DNA of 64,000 bases from Gymnothorax reevesii (taxonomy: Eukaryota > Chordata > Actinopteri > Anguilliformes > Muraenidae), in the NCBI GenBank assembly GCA_029721435.1, contig CM056583.1, positions 51,997,620-52,061,619 on the forward strand, written 5' to 3'. Positions within the stretch are counted from its first letter, which is position 1; every line of letters begins with the position of its first letter. The notes under the pieces are model-generated. The model did not search any database. It was not told the DNA's origin and saw only the letters and a list, made by a program, of their open reading frames with translations. Made by a program: the position numbers and the translations under genes. This document shows positions 35,613 to 47,108 of the stretch, piece by piece.

Positions 35613-35970
35613 TGGACTGAGCACTGACAAACATCATGAATGTATGCAGTGCCATTGGCCATTGACTTTGAAGATAGGGCACCTCAAATTGTTTCTCAAT
35701 CATGAGCACACAGCCACATTTTCTTACTGAATGAAATCTAAACAAACTTGTCAGAATGCTGTGAAATTCAACACATGATTTGCTATTCTGAATCTCCGGG
35801 CTAAAGCATTCATTGAGTGAGATCATTTCTGCTGACAAACAGGCTTCACAATGACTCGTGTAGTGTACTTGTAGGCCTATTTGAAAACGCATGTTTATCA
35901 TCTGCAAGGTTTATTGAACATCTTTCTGTCTGTCTGCTGGTCTGCTATTATCTGTAATCATGAAATAAAA
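35613..35970. other. No gene recognised
   Basis: Unassigned sequence. A pyrimidine-rich stretch at 35920-35945 precedes the weak exon candidate. Confidence 0.45.
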
Positions 35971-36129
35971 ATGGAAAAATTAACTATTGATAGTGAAGAC
36001 AAGAAAAGAGTGTCGTCGGGCAAGAACTATTTTGATTTGTCTTGTGACAGGGGATTCAGTACAATTTCAAGAGCTGTCTATAAGTATAATGTTTACCGAC
36101 CACTGGCAGCTAAACAACTGACAAAGAAA
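35971..36129 (+). CDS. Weak candidate exon with a 5' splice site
   Basis: An ATG at 35971 opens 53 codons (MEKLTIDSEDKKRV...SRAVYKYNVYRPLAAKQLTK) that end exactly at GTAAGT (36130-36135), a consensus vertebrate donor, in phase 0. The charge distribution looks protein-like. A stop follows two codons into the putative intron. I recognise no family. About 50 bases on, another frame reads EYDLKTVDLLHYGLRPW, but the gap is too short for a vertebrate intron. It may be a real first exon, an old transposon fragment or chance. Confidence 0.2.
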
Positions 36130-36384
36130 GTAAGTTAAAAGGAATAGGAATTACTCAATTACTTAATTGTTTAGTAGCAGAATATGACTTAAAAACTGTG
36201 GATCTTCTCCACTATGGTTTACGACCTTGGAAGGAATCACCCTGCCTGATGAAATCAGCCATGAACTGGCTGTGCATTGGCCACTTATTTATCACAAAGC
36301 CCTAGTTGTAGCCCCTGGACGGGTACAATGAATTCACGGGTGTCGTCTTCACCTCCGCCACTGCTGCCGCCACCTCCAACCTCG

Positions 36385-36707
36385 TGTCTGTAGACTCTTT
36401 CTTGTGGAAGCAGTACAGGCTGCACTTTTTGACTGATGACTTTCATATTTGGTATGGACACGTTACACTTCACTTAAGACACCTATCGATTTTTGCCGTG
36501 GCGACATTATTGGCCAAATAATGTGCAAATTTGTGCTGAAACATACGCTCTTCCTTGTGGATGCTGTACAGGCTGTAATTTTTGGCCCATTATATTGTTA
36601 TATACATGTGTTATACTCATATATATAGATATATGGTTATACTTCAGTCATGACATCTATTGATTTTGGTTGCCATGGTGACAGCATTGGCCAAATAATG
36701 TGCAAAA
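36385..36707 (+). repeat. Imperfect tandem duplication, unit ~155-175 bp
   Basis: CTTGTGGAAGCAGTACAGGC at 36401 is repeated as CTTGTGGATGCTGTACAGGC at 36554. GGCCAAATAATGTGCAAA at 36512 recurs at 36689. Between the anchors, the phrases GATTTTTGCCGTGGCGACA and GATTTTGGTTGCCATGGTGACA also correspond. The two units differ by an AT-rich insertion in the second. Confidence 0.75.
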
Positions 36708-36789
36708 AAGGGGAGAAGCGGGCTTTGGGGGGCTACACCCACGTGGTCTCAGTCCACCAGACTGTCTGGTTAAAGTATCTTTCAAGATT

Positions 36790-36850
36790 TTTGTTGTTGT
36801 TATAATTATTATTCGTAGTAGTAGTGGTGACAGTAGTAGTAGTACTAATA
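36790..36850 (+). repeat. Degenerate trinucleotide tract (GTT/ATT/GTA)
   Basis: Short GTT, ATT and GTAGTAGTA runs follow one another over 60 bp. Confidence 0.8.
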
Positions 36851-39263
36851 TCATGTTTATGCATTATTGTATTTACTTTTCTTCATTGGCTGAGGTACAT
36901 TGTATTTTTTCCTTTCATCTTGAAAGTTGAAGGCCTCTCCTCTGAATGGGAGCCAGTCAGTGACTGAGAGCAATAATATTATACTGTCTCTGAATTCAAG
37001 GAATAGGAGGCAGCAATTCTTCAGCGCATATTGTCATTGTAGGAAGGACATTTTCCATTTTTCTTACTAACTAGCTCACTTTGACAGGTAGTTTGTGTCC
37101 AGACTGCGTTATCAGTTACTTTCATTCTAAAGCTCAAGCCAAGCAGAAAATTTTGATGGTCTTTAACCAATTATGGTTTTGTTTATGCAGTGAGTGATTT
37201 GCTTGGAATCTGACTAAATCAGTGGAGCTCAGAGCCTGTGACCCCTGGTTTATGATACAAACGCAAGCAGAGAGGCCAGTTAATGAGCAGCCAAGTTACA
37301 GATAGAGTGGCATCAATAAGCAAGCAGCCAGCAGACTGGAAGCTTCACGTCCACAGAATATTGCAGTGTAGTGCCATAATCTTAGGCCTCTTTGGATGCC
37401 TGATTCATCTAAGGAATGTGGAAATGCAAAACAAGCAGAAATAAAGTGCTGTTTCACACAAGTTTTCAAAAAACATACCAGAAAGAGCCTTAGAATTCAG
37501 ACTGTTCAGAGGCTCCTCTGATGCAGTCCCTCCACTTAGAAACCTGTAGACACTTACTCCATTGCTGAAGTGTTGCTCTGTTTGTCTGTCCATGTTATCA
37601 GTGGTTGAAGGTGTGTTCATTGTTCCCTCTGGGCTAGTGGTGGGGAACCTTTCAAACTTTCCCAACTGTCTAACAACTGCCTATAAGTGTAGCTATATTT
37701 TGATTATTGGTTAAGTAGTCATGGGAAATGGGTGGACCTTTAGAGCTGCAACCCTGTACAGGGCTCTGGGAGATTGAAAAAGAATAAATAAAAAAATCAG
37801 CAAGACTTTTGAAAGATGGTTATATAAAAGGATATAATCTGTACAGATTACTGAAGAGAGAGGCAGGCTTTTCATCAAAATGGAAGTCAAAAGTCCCAGA
37901 GCAGTCAAGACAAAGTTGTTGATTAAAAAAAAATAGATCTCAATAGATCTTCGGCGGGAAAAGACTGAAAACTTAGGCTAGTGTAGCGAGTGCTTTCCAT
38001 GTAAAAAATAAGGAAATCAACATAAAACCATGGAAATCTGCCGGCTGCCAGGAGTCATGAAATTAAATTCATTGAACACTTGTTTTCTGTGGCTAAAGCT
38101 GTTCCTATTTGTTCAACCAGAAATTCAAGCTTGGTTTCCATTCTGTAGCATATTCTTTTTAGTGTTTCCCCACATCATTTCTTAACTAAGCTACGGTATC
38201 TCTTTGAAAGCTTGATCGCTTATCCAGTTTGTTCACACAAGTGAGGCTGAGATGAAGAGATTTTACTGCTTGTTTATGTTTTAGTCGGCAGTTATCATTC
38301 AAAACTTGCAAAATAGTGCAAATGACAAACTGACTTTAAAAAAATCAGTGTTTCTCGATGATGATTTCACTGTCACTTTCTGATTTTTCCATCTTTCTCT
38401 TATGAAATTACGCTTTGCTTCATGTTGCGATTCTGCCATTCTGCCAAGGTTTTTGGGTTATTACACCTGGTATGTTCAGAATGATAAATGTATTCAGTAA
38501 ACACATTTATGGATCACCATGAGTTTGAAATTCAGGCATCACAATAACGATGCCATGCTGTGGGAATACTTAGAAGAAAAAAGAATAAGTACATCTCTTG
38601 TTCCTTCTCCACATAACGTTCGTGATCTCCGGTTAAATTCCAATCAAGTTTTTGTTCTGTTCTTTATGCATATGCTGGACAATAAGATGCACCGTGAGAA
38701 CATAGAAAATAGTTGCGGTGAGTAAAAATAATACCTCTGTTCATGCTGCATTGTTTCTGTTCGTGTCAAAGGATTTTATGGGGAACTGGGACATGAGACA
38801 GGTCTTGGTCTTGTTTAAATCCCAGAGGGGAGGCCGGTGACTGCCAACACAAAGAGCAGGCTAAAGCTTATAGACTGTAACTCTCTTGCAGTCTTAGTTT
38901 ATTTCAAGTTAAAATTTAATTGCTCCCCTGGGGAGCCAAATGTAAAAAGACAATGATAGTTGCGACCATTTTTGACAGACAAGCTCATTCAGCGCAGCCT
39001 TTAAAGCCTATAGAACAGTTAACAGCATTAGCTCTCGAGGGGGATGCCAGTGCAGTGAGAGCAATGTGATAGCTCAAAGCGTGTGTCATTGGATGGACCC
39101 ACTCAAGTGTCTGTGAGTCATTTGACTAACTTCTTCTTTAAGCTGGGTTGGACACCTGTGACAGGAGAAATCCAAAGCCAGCATCCACAAATGAAGCTGT
39201 CAGAATGCTTGGCAGTTTGAGCCCAGCATATTATTCTATACTAAATATTCTGCATAAGTGATA
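36851..39263. other. No gene recognised
   Basis: Unassigned sequence with short frames only; the longest (37405-37665, minus) has no recognisable motif. Confidence 0.5.
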
Positions 39264-39348
39264 TGAATGTCAGAATAAATAAATAAATATTTGCTAAACC
39301 ATATATTATTTCTTTAAATAAGACAGATTTTTCTAGGCCACACATTAA
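39264..39348 (+). repeat. Long direct repeat flanking the LINE, left copy (85 bp)
   Basis: It starts TGAATGTCAGAATAAATAAA and ends GGCCACACATTAA. It matches 40515-40598 with only a few differences: one base in the AAATAAAT tract and TCTAGGCCA versus TCAGGTCA. It abuts the 3' tail of the LINE, so it is read as a target-site duplication. Confidence 0.85.
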
Positions 39349-40514
39349 CATAACATAATATAACATAACATGACATGAATGGCGAGAACAGGCCGTTCAG
39401 CCCAACTACGCTCACCAGTTTCTTTATACTAGTGTGAACATATCCCTTCAGATACTCAATGATTCAATGGTATCCAGCTTTAAGTCAAGCCTGCTCTTGA
39501 AAACTCCCAAGGTCTCTGCCTCAACAATATGGTCAGGCAAACTATTCCACATAGAAATTACTCTTTGGTTGAAGAAATATTTCCGAATATCAGTGCTGAA
39601 TTTACCTTTGCTCAACCTCCATTTGTGACCCCGAGTTCTACTCACAACACCTGGTCGAAGGAATCCTACATACTTTACTTTGTTAATCCCTTTAACATAT
39701 TTAAAGACCTCAATCTGATCACCCCTAGGTCTCCTTTTCCAAAGACTCAAGAAATTAAGGATCTTCAGCCTCTTCTCATAGCTTTCATCTTTTATACCTG
39801 GAATTAGCTTCAGTGGCCCTTATCTGAACTTTTTCTAGAGCCTCTCTATGTTTCTTAAAGTATGGTGCCCCGTTCTGTACACAATACTCCAGATGTGGTC
39901 TGACGAATGTGTTGTACAAAAGAAGCATCACCTCCTTAGATTTGTACTCAATACTTTTGGCAATGTATCCCAGCATCCGATTGGCTTTTTTAACTGCTAC
40001 GGTACAATGGCTAGAACCTGTGAGGGTTTGATCAACAATCACTCCCAGATCTTTCTTGTGTGCAGCACATTCTAGTTTTAAACTTCCCATGAAATAATCC
40101 TGTCTAATGTTTTTATTACCTACATGTACAACTTTACATTTTGCGACATTAAATTTCATTTGCCACATTTCTGCCCAATTCTGCATTCTATCCAAATCAT
40201 CCTGAATCACTTTAGTGGACCCTAAACTATTTGCCAAACCCCCCAATTAAGTATCATCTGCCGATTTAACCAATCTGCTCTCAATATTCCTATAAAGGTC
40301 ATTAATGTAGATGAGGAACAGCAGGGGTCCCAACACCGATCCCTGGGGGACGCCACTCCCCACCATACCTAGCTCAGATGAGATACCACTGACCACCACT
40401 CTTTGTGTTCTGTCCTGTAACCAGTTTTGAATCCACTTCTGAGTACCTCCTGTAACTTCAATGGTGCTCATTTTAAAAATTTGTCTCTCATGCGGTACTG
40501 TATCGAACGCTTTC
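39349..40514 (-). mobile_element. 5'-truncated LINE (jockey/CR1/L2 group)
   Basis: On the minus strand the copy begins inside the reverse transcriptase at KAFDTVPHERQIFK and continues with GVPQGSVLGPLLFLIYINDL, then the catalytic region, here KSADDT (usually [FY]ADD). The next codon is a stop (TAA) where Lys is usual. Thumb and C-terminal parts follow (MLGYIAKSIEYKSKEVMLLL, later FFNQRVISMWNSLPDHIVEA) with at least one frameshift near 39785. The element ends in an (ATGTT)n-type pentamer tail (about 39349-39375). Everything upstream of the first RT motif is missing and there are stops, so it is dead. The exact clade within the jockey/CR1/L2 group is not certain. Confidence 0.85.
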
Positions 40515-40598
40515 TGAATGTCAGAATAAATAAAGAAATATTTGCTAAACCATATATTATTTCTTTAAATAAGACAGATTTTTCAGGTCACACATTAA
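40515..40598 (+). repeat. Long direct repeat flanking the LINE, right copy (84 bp)
   Basis: This is the second copy of the 39264-39348 sequence, abutting the truncated 5' end of the LINE. Its first bases (on the LINE strand, GACATTCA just before GAAAGCG) also fit the expected LINE codons D-I-Q before K-A-F-D, so the junction has several bases of microhomology. Confidence 0.85.
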
Positions 40599-43500
40599 GA
40601 CAAAACGCATTTAAATACAACTTTAATTGAAGTAATGAATACTTTTTCTCTTTCAAATGAGCTTTTATTTCAAATTGCTTGCTGCAATATAAGGAAACAA
40701 ATATAGTTGAAGTTCATGTACGTTTTTCTCTATGTCAACGTAATACAGCATTTTTTTTTTTCAAGATTTTTTCCCCCATTCCAATTCATTGAAAGGGCAC
40801 AAGCATCTATCTCAGGTGGTTTGGCCACATAATTAGTTTGTGTAATTTAGAAGTTAATTTGAGCAATGAGCACATCCATACTTTCGATTCCACAGTCTTG
40901 AAATGAGACAATACTCACACTGCAAGACAAGATAACCTTTGATTTTGAAATGAACAAACTTTCTTATAACTTCCAAGAACATTATTTTTTTTCTTTAGAT
41001 CAATTTTTCAATTATTGAAAGAACAGCAGAACTGACACAACAGACTGTACACTCATTGGGTTTTTAAAGGAATTAATTTGCATGTTTCTCATAATGTAAA
41101 GATCAAAATAGAAGGCGCAGGCTGGGTAATTAACCCACACAGGCTGGAAGAGAGAGGGAGAGCCGCGCAGAGAGCAGATAATGAGACTCCGATGAAGTCG
41201 TCTGCTCTAATGCATTCACTGAGAGACAGAAACAACAGGCCTGAATCCTCCTGCCATGCACCACATTTCTAGACAATGTTTCCCTCTCTCTCCCCCTTTC
41301 TTTTTAGTTTTCTGTCTGGCGCTTGGGCTCAATGTGTGGGAAATTGAAAGCCGTCCCTTTTTTCATTCCCAAAATGGATCGGCTTGTTCTTCTAAGGTGG
41401 CAGAAGTGCCCCATTGTCATGATGTCACCGCATCTCAAGGACTGTGACCTCTGACCCCCAGTGGAGTCAGGGACGTGAATCGCCGTGTTTTTTTTTTCTT
41501 TTTTCTGAAGGAACCCAGGCCGCCATTGTCCTCCTGTTGGGGAGTGTCCAAGCTTTCTTGGTGTGGAATTTGGGAGAACCTTCAGCTGCAAATGTGATAC
41601 TTATTTTCTTTACCATACTCATCCTCTCCCGTGCTGCCCACTTCCACCCCCACCCAACTGCGCCTTTGTCCTTCCATCACCATTCGTCTTTTCATAACCG
41701 TTCTTCGAGCGCTGCGTCCACCAGCAGATGTCGCAAATACACCGTCTCAACGGCGTTTCGCTGGAAAAAATTTAATTTCTGCACGCGTGCGGGAGGACCA
41801 GAGAATTAAAGTGGCGTTACGTGTGTCCGCCTGCACATACGCGTGCATGCTTCGGAGGGGCAAAGGGTTTCAAAGATCGCCGAGCTGCCCTTCAGATGTT
41901 TGACATTTATGTATAAGCAGGGGCTGAAATTAAAGGCTCGCCACAAATGTGATAGAGGCATTCGCCCCTACTTTGAGACTGACTACAGTCTGCTGCCTTG
42001 ATGATAAAAACCTCTCAGCATAAGCCTTTCATTGTACCAACATTTTAAAGAATGAAAGGCTCCACATAAACCAGACCAAATAAGTGGCAGGAGTGGAGAG
42101 TATAACAGGCTAACTCTCCAGTATGAAGCCCGTTAAAGATGAATAGTGCTAATATGCTAATAAATTGATTTCAGTAAGGTTCAAGGTGATGGTAGAGATG
42201 GGCAGAGATGGGCCAATATTCCTCTTTGTTTCCAGATGAAGAAAATAATATGGAGCCAATCCTCAGATCTGGTTCCATTAAGCCGCAGCCGCAGATTCCC
42301 CAGAGCCTAGCAATACCAACAATGCTCAGCGACACTGCTTGTTACCAGCCCCATTTTAGAGACGGACCACAAAATACAATGAAGAAAATTTGCTGCGGTC
42401 AGCATTCGAGAAGCCAGATCCATGGAGACATCTCAATCGCTGGCTTTTATTGTCTTGATGGCCTTTATTCCGGCTTTTAAAGCTCTTGTTCTTTGTCTTT
42501 TGCAGTAAAGCCAAAGTACATCCGCAATCATACAGCCTCAGTTTTATCTCGACTATTGCTGTTGTGGCTGAAGGCTTTACGATGCTGACTCTTTCCAAGA
42601 TGACATGGTTTGTGACAGCATGGCTTTGTGGGCCCCTCTGTGGCAAATCGGTGGGTCGTCCCTGATGGTGAGAATCCATGAGATCATGGCTCAGTTTTGC
42701 TCCTCTGCCCACCCACCGGTTGGTGCCTGTTGTGTTGCTAGGTTCTCAGGGCACATTAATTATTTAGAATGCAGCCTCATTTAAAATCAGATTCACGAGT
42801 CGCAGTCGTATTTTCGTGTGCCTTATTAATCATTAATGACAGGATCTGGTGCTCTTTAAATGTGCTTGCTTTACAGTGTTATTAATATAATTAAAACCAA
42901 GGCACATTTGAGATTGAACTACTGACTGTAAACGGCGTGGTAAACTCGGGCTACTCGTCTTTTGCAGTCGTGGAGACAGCGACGATACGCCAGGTAGTGG
43001 TAGGGCGATATTTTCACAGCTCAGCCGAAAGTATTGTGCTCAGTAATCGGGTGAAAATAAGCAAATGGATAAAGCTTAATACAAAACTTGTTCATCCCGA
43101 GGCTGATGCACTTTAAAAACTTCTCCCATTCTTCTAAACAATGGCCTTGTTTCTCACTGTGGGCATAGATTCTGGAGAGAAAGATGATGAACGAGCTGCT
43201 TAGATCTTCAGCTCCCTGCTGTGGACTCCCCCTCGAGCGGCCATCTTGGAGTCTGCGCTCCTCTTTGTTTTCATGAGTGAAATACGCAGCTGAGAGCACA
43301 GAAGAGGATCAGATGAATGGCAGGTGGAACCCAGCCACATGCCTGCATGCGAGTTGCTCTTTGACCTGAGCAGTCCATCCACAATTTCCTTCCCCCTTCA
43401 TTTTATACCTCACCTCTTTTCTTTTGGTTCCACATTTTCGCATTTTTTTCTGAATTAATTTTCAGTTCACCGATAGCTTAATCTTGTATCTGAAATTATT

Positions 43501-45818
43501 TCTAGTTTGAAACAAACAAGACATTGGTGGTTTTGCTTTTGGACCAGCTCTAAGTTGACTTGACTTTGAATACTAATGTACAACTGTATTATTGAGACTT
43601 TCAGGATAGAGAGAATTTGAGTACTATTATGTGACATTAGCAATACTTTTTGCTAATTTGTACGGACTGTGGAAGTATTTGTATAATCATAGTAAACTTG
43701 TGTCAATGGAATTATTTTTGGTAAACACAGAGTAAAGTGGCTTTCTTTGAATTATTCCATTTAATTGGAAAATGTCTGTCATACAGCTCTAAAGTCCACA
43801 TACCCAGCTTTGCGTAGAGCAAAACAGCTTTCCAATGACTGGCTCACCATGATTACTGGTGGTCTTCTCTTTGCTGTAAGATGCTTTGCAGCATCTCCCT
43901 TGTCTTTTTTGATGAGTAATTGTTTTATTTATCATTGGCTGTGAAGTGGTTCGACTTGAGGCTTGGCTTTGCTCCATTTTCCTCAAGAGGCCAAAAATTT
44001 GTGCTATGAATCCTTCAAAATATCTAATATTATCTAATATAAAATTTAAATTTTATTGTTAAATTATTGAACAGTGAGGACTTAACATAGGCATAGTATG
44101 TATTCATATATGTCGTATATTTGAACATATGATTTAAATAAAATATGACAAATCAATTCTGAACATGGAAGACTATAAAGTTACTAAAACTGCGTACAAA
44201 TAAGACAACATTATTACGGATGAAACCCATCAATGCATCATTACCATTTTACTAATTGCCATCCTGATCTTTCTGTAAAGTTACCCTCAAGTACTGAATT
44301 GAACACTGTGCTGCATAAGCAATATCCCTTAATGCCTATGCTCTGCTATTCTCCAAGAACAGGAAATGTGGTTAGCAATGACATTAAAATGCAACTCATT
44401 CCAGCATATTTGTGTAGAAGGGAGGTAGAGTGGAGAGAGAGCTACAGAGTGCTGTTTTTTTTCTGAACCGGAGGAAAGCGGGGACCAGCTCTGAAAACGG
44501 TAAAGTCTGTGACCATTTTTCAAAATGAATGGCTGCAGACAGGGTCCAGCCACAAACTAGGTTTTTACCTGGTCTTGTTGAATTCAGTCTAAACACACCA
44601 AAGACTCATCCTGTTTGTGTTTGGCCACAGCTAGGGGTCACACTTTTTTGTGTTTTACATTTGGGCATCTGTCATATTTTTATATTTATATTTTGCCTAG
44701 TCATATGATGCCAAAAATGCATAGCAACGCCATTTTTATGTAATCACATATCCAAAAAAATTGAAAGTGATAAAATTAAAATTGTAATCATTTATTCATA
44801 CTCCTATTTCACTAATAGCTCTTGATCAAAGAGCTGAGGTTATGTGTTTGAAAACTATACTTAAAATTCAAATAACTTTTCATGGCACATGTCTAAGGAT
44901 GAATAGTTCCAATTAATTTAGATTTGCAAATCACTGCTAGAAGTTGCCTTTCAGAACAGCAAATTTTCTGTTTGAAGGGCAAGTAATATTGCAAATAAAT
45001 AAATATATTAAAAAAAGTAATTTACCTCCACCACATCCAGAATTAGGCAAAACATGAAACATTTGCCTTTCTTAATCATTCTGAAGTTTTCAAACTCAGA
45101 TTATAAGAGATTATAAGATTATTCTCTATGTCTTGTAAAGTTTATTAAAATTATTAATTCATCTTTTTCATATGATGTTGGTCTTGCAGTTTTCTTCCAT
45201 ATTTTTTTTTCATCGATAATAATTTTTGTAAATTGCTGTTGTAGAAAGAAAACATGGCCCATTTATGTACTTTGCTTTAAAAGTAACCCACCGAGCAGGT
45301 TACCATCGCTAAATAGATGTCAAGAAAGTTGTAAAAATGGGTCAGTTAATTTAACCGATTGCCCCAAAAAAAAAAAAAAAAACCTAGATATGGCTTTATC
45401 GCCAAAATTTCTTGCACTTCCAGGACTGCCACAGTTCTGGTGTTGCTGCTCGCATAGTGGCATGACAGCAACAATTCAGCTATTCTTGAGGAACTGCAAA
45501 TGATATAAACACAAAAATCAAGCCAAGAAAAAGTAAAGGATGCATGAAGAATTGATACGGCTTCTACACTTGGCATCATCTGGCCGAGTATCCGTAATCA
45601 TGCATGCAAATGAAACTTTTGCGCTGCGCGAGACCAGAAGCAGCCTCCAAACTATGTCATAAAACATGGGAAATGAGGCTTGATTAAACCATTTGGGTTT
45701 TTTTTTTTTTGTATTGGCGATCGTTCAAATTGCCAAATAAATTCACTGCATGAAATTCAGATGCCATAATCCATACAGTATTACAATGAATGTAACATAA
45801 GTTCACCCAACTTAGGAA
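40599..45818. other. No gene; a few unusually mixed-composition stretches
   Basis: No transposon or gene recognised. Stretches at about 41080-41280 and 42740-42900 are less repetitive and the second holds several TAATTA/TTAAT homeodomain-like cores, as in conserved non-coding elements, but this cannot be tested by reading one sequence. The 121-codon frame at 41444-41809 has no recognisable motif. Confidence 0.45.
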
Positions 45819-46331
45819 AAGGGGCTTTCACATACATCGTACGATTTTTTATGTCCACGATTTTAGCGAGTCCACGACAGTAGGGACTAACGTTCATTTG
45901 GGAGAGGAGAATTTGAAGGTTGCGTAGTAGTGGACACATTACAAAATGAGTTGAAATACCGTCGAAGGAAAACATCATCAAAAAATTTCAAGACAGTTGT
46001 GCAACTATTGTAGGATAGAATTGTAATCGTTTTATTTACTCATGATAGTCGCAGAAAGGACGTACAATGGTGGAGCATTTGTACGATTGTCGTGGGTTTA
46101 ACCAAATGACCATAGGTTTATCTTAGGAAATTCCAAAGATAATGAGGACCTCAGACGACCCCAAAAAGATCAAGCGAGATTCGTAGGTCTAGCTTAACAC
46201 AGTCAAGCAACCTTGCAGAGCCCAGCATGACAGACCTATTAAATGTGCCTGACATAAAGAATCACTTACTGTGCCAAAAATATTTTAAACCTGTCGTATA
46301 CCCTTTGCACAATGTATGTGAAAACCTCTTA
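45819..46331. mobile_element. Possible ~510-bp MITE
   Basis: GGGGCTTTCACATACATCGT (45821-45840) at the left and ACAATGTATGTGAAAACCTC (46309-46328) at the right form ~17-bp imperfect inverted ends. TCGTACGA/TCGTA motifs recur inside. No transposase, and no clear target duplication. Confidence 0.4.
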
Positions 46332-46402
46332 AGTGAGCAAAACAATCAGATGTGGGTCCCAACATTTCCAAACCTGAGCTTTGGAGTAAGGGAAATATCA
46401 TA

Positions 46403-46500
46403 ACAACCCCACTTCCAAAAAAAAATTTGGACCCTGAGTAAAATGTAAATAAAAACAGATTGCATTATTTCACAAAGCATTTAAACTTTATATTTTATTG
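46403..46500 (+). mobile_element. Lone Tc1-type terminus
   Basis: ACAACCCCACTTCCAAAAAA followed by TTTGGACCCTGAGTAAAATG and AAATAAAAACAGATTGCA follows the terminal inverted repeat of a common fish Tc1 family (CAACCCCAATTCC-type ends). It is preceded by TA at 46401-46402. No partner terminus or transposase was found downstream, so it is probably a relic of a deleted copy. Confidence 0.5.
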
Positions 46501-46627
46501 AAATTCCCTACAAAAGCGGGCTAATATGGCCAAAATTGAAGGGCGTGAGTGAGTATGCGAGTGAGTGAGCTAGAATCATTTCATACTCAAAAACCCAAGA
46601 ATATTACCAGCCCAAGTGTACCAGCAC

Positions 46628-46651
46628 TGTACAATCTAGTAGGACTGTACA
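46628..46651. repeat. 24-bp imperfect dyad, first copy
   Basis: It starts TGTACAATCTAGTAG and ends GACTGTACA. The two ends are near-complementary, and the motif recurs at 47085-47108. Confidence 0.7.
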
Positions 46652-47084
46652 TTGCTTCTATCTGCTAGCCTGCCACACGAGCTATCAAACGCATTAATAA
46701 AATTACTTGCGATGCAGGCAAAGCCCAATAAAGGCTAGATTTCGCCAATAGTTTTACTAGCAATGATTGTTTTGTGTTTCTGGCTCAGTTGAAATGTACT
46801 GCACTAACGTTACTTGCGTACACCTTCAATTGATGTCTACAGCAGCCAGCAAGCTAGCTACAGAGCTACATGAAAACTGTGCCATTGAGTGGCCTGTTTT
46901 TCATGAAGCACTGTAGCTAGCTAGCTGGCTTCTGTACACGTCAAATTACTGTTGGCTTAGGAGGAATAATTTAGGCATTACCTTAACTAGCTAGCTACAT
47001 GTTTTCAACTGATCCTGAGTTTACAAGCGGCACTTCAGCCTTGTGCTGTAACGTTGGCTTTCCAATTGTCACATAACAGGGTCC

Positions 47085-47108
47085 TGTACAATCCAGTAAG
47101 ATTGTACA
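47085..47108. repeat. 24-bp imperfect dyad, second copy
   Basis: It starts TGTACAATCCAGTAA and ends GATTGTACA, perfectly dyad in its outer nine bases. It differs from the 46628 copy at only three positions, and both copies are followed by -TGCTT. Confidence 0.7.
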
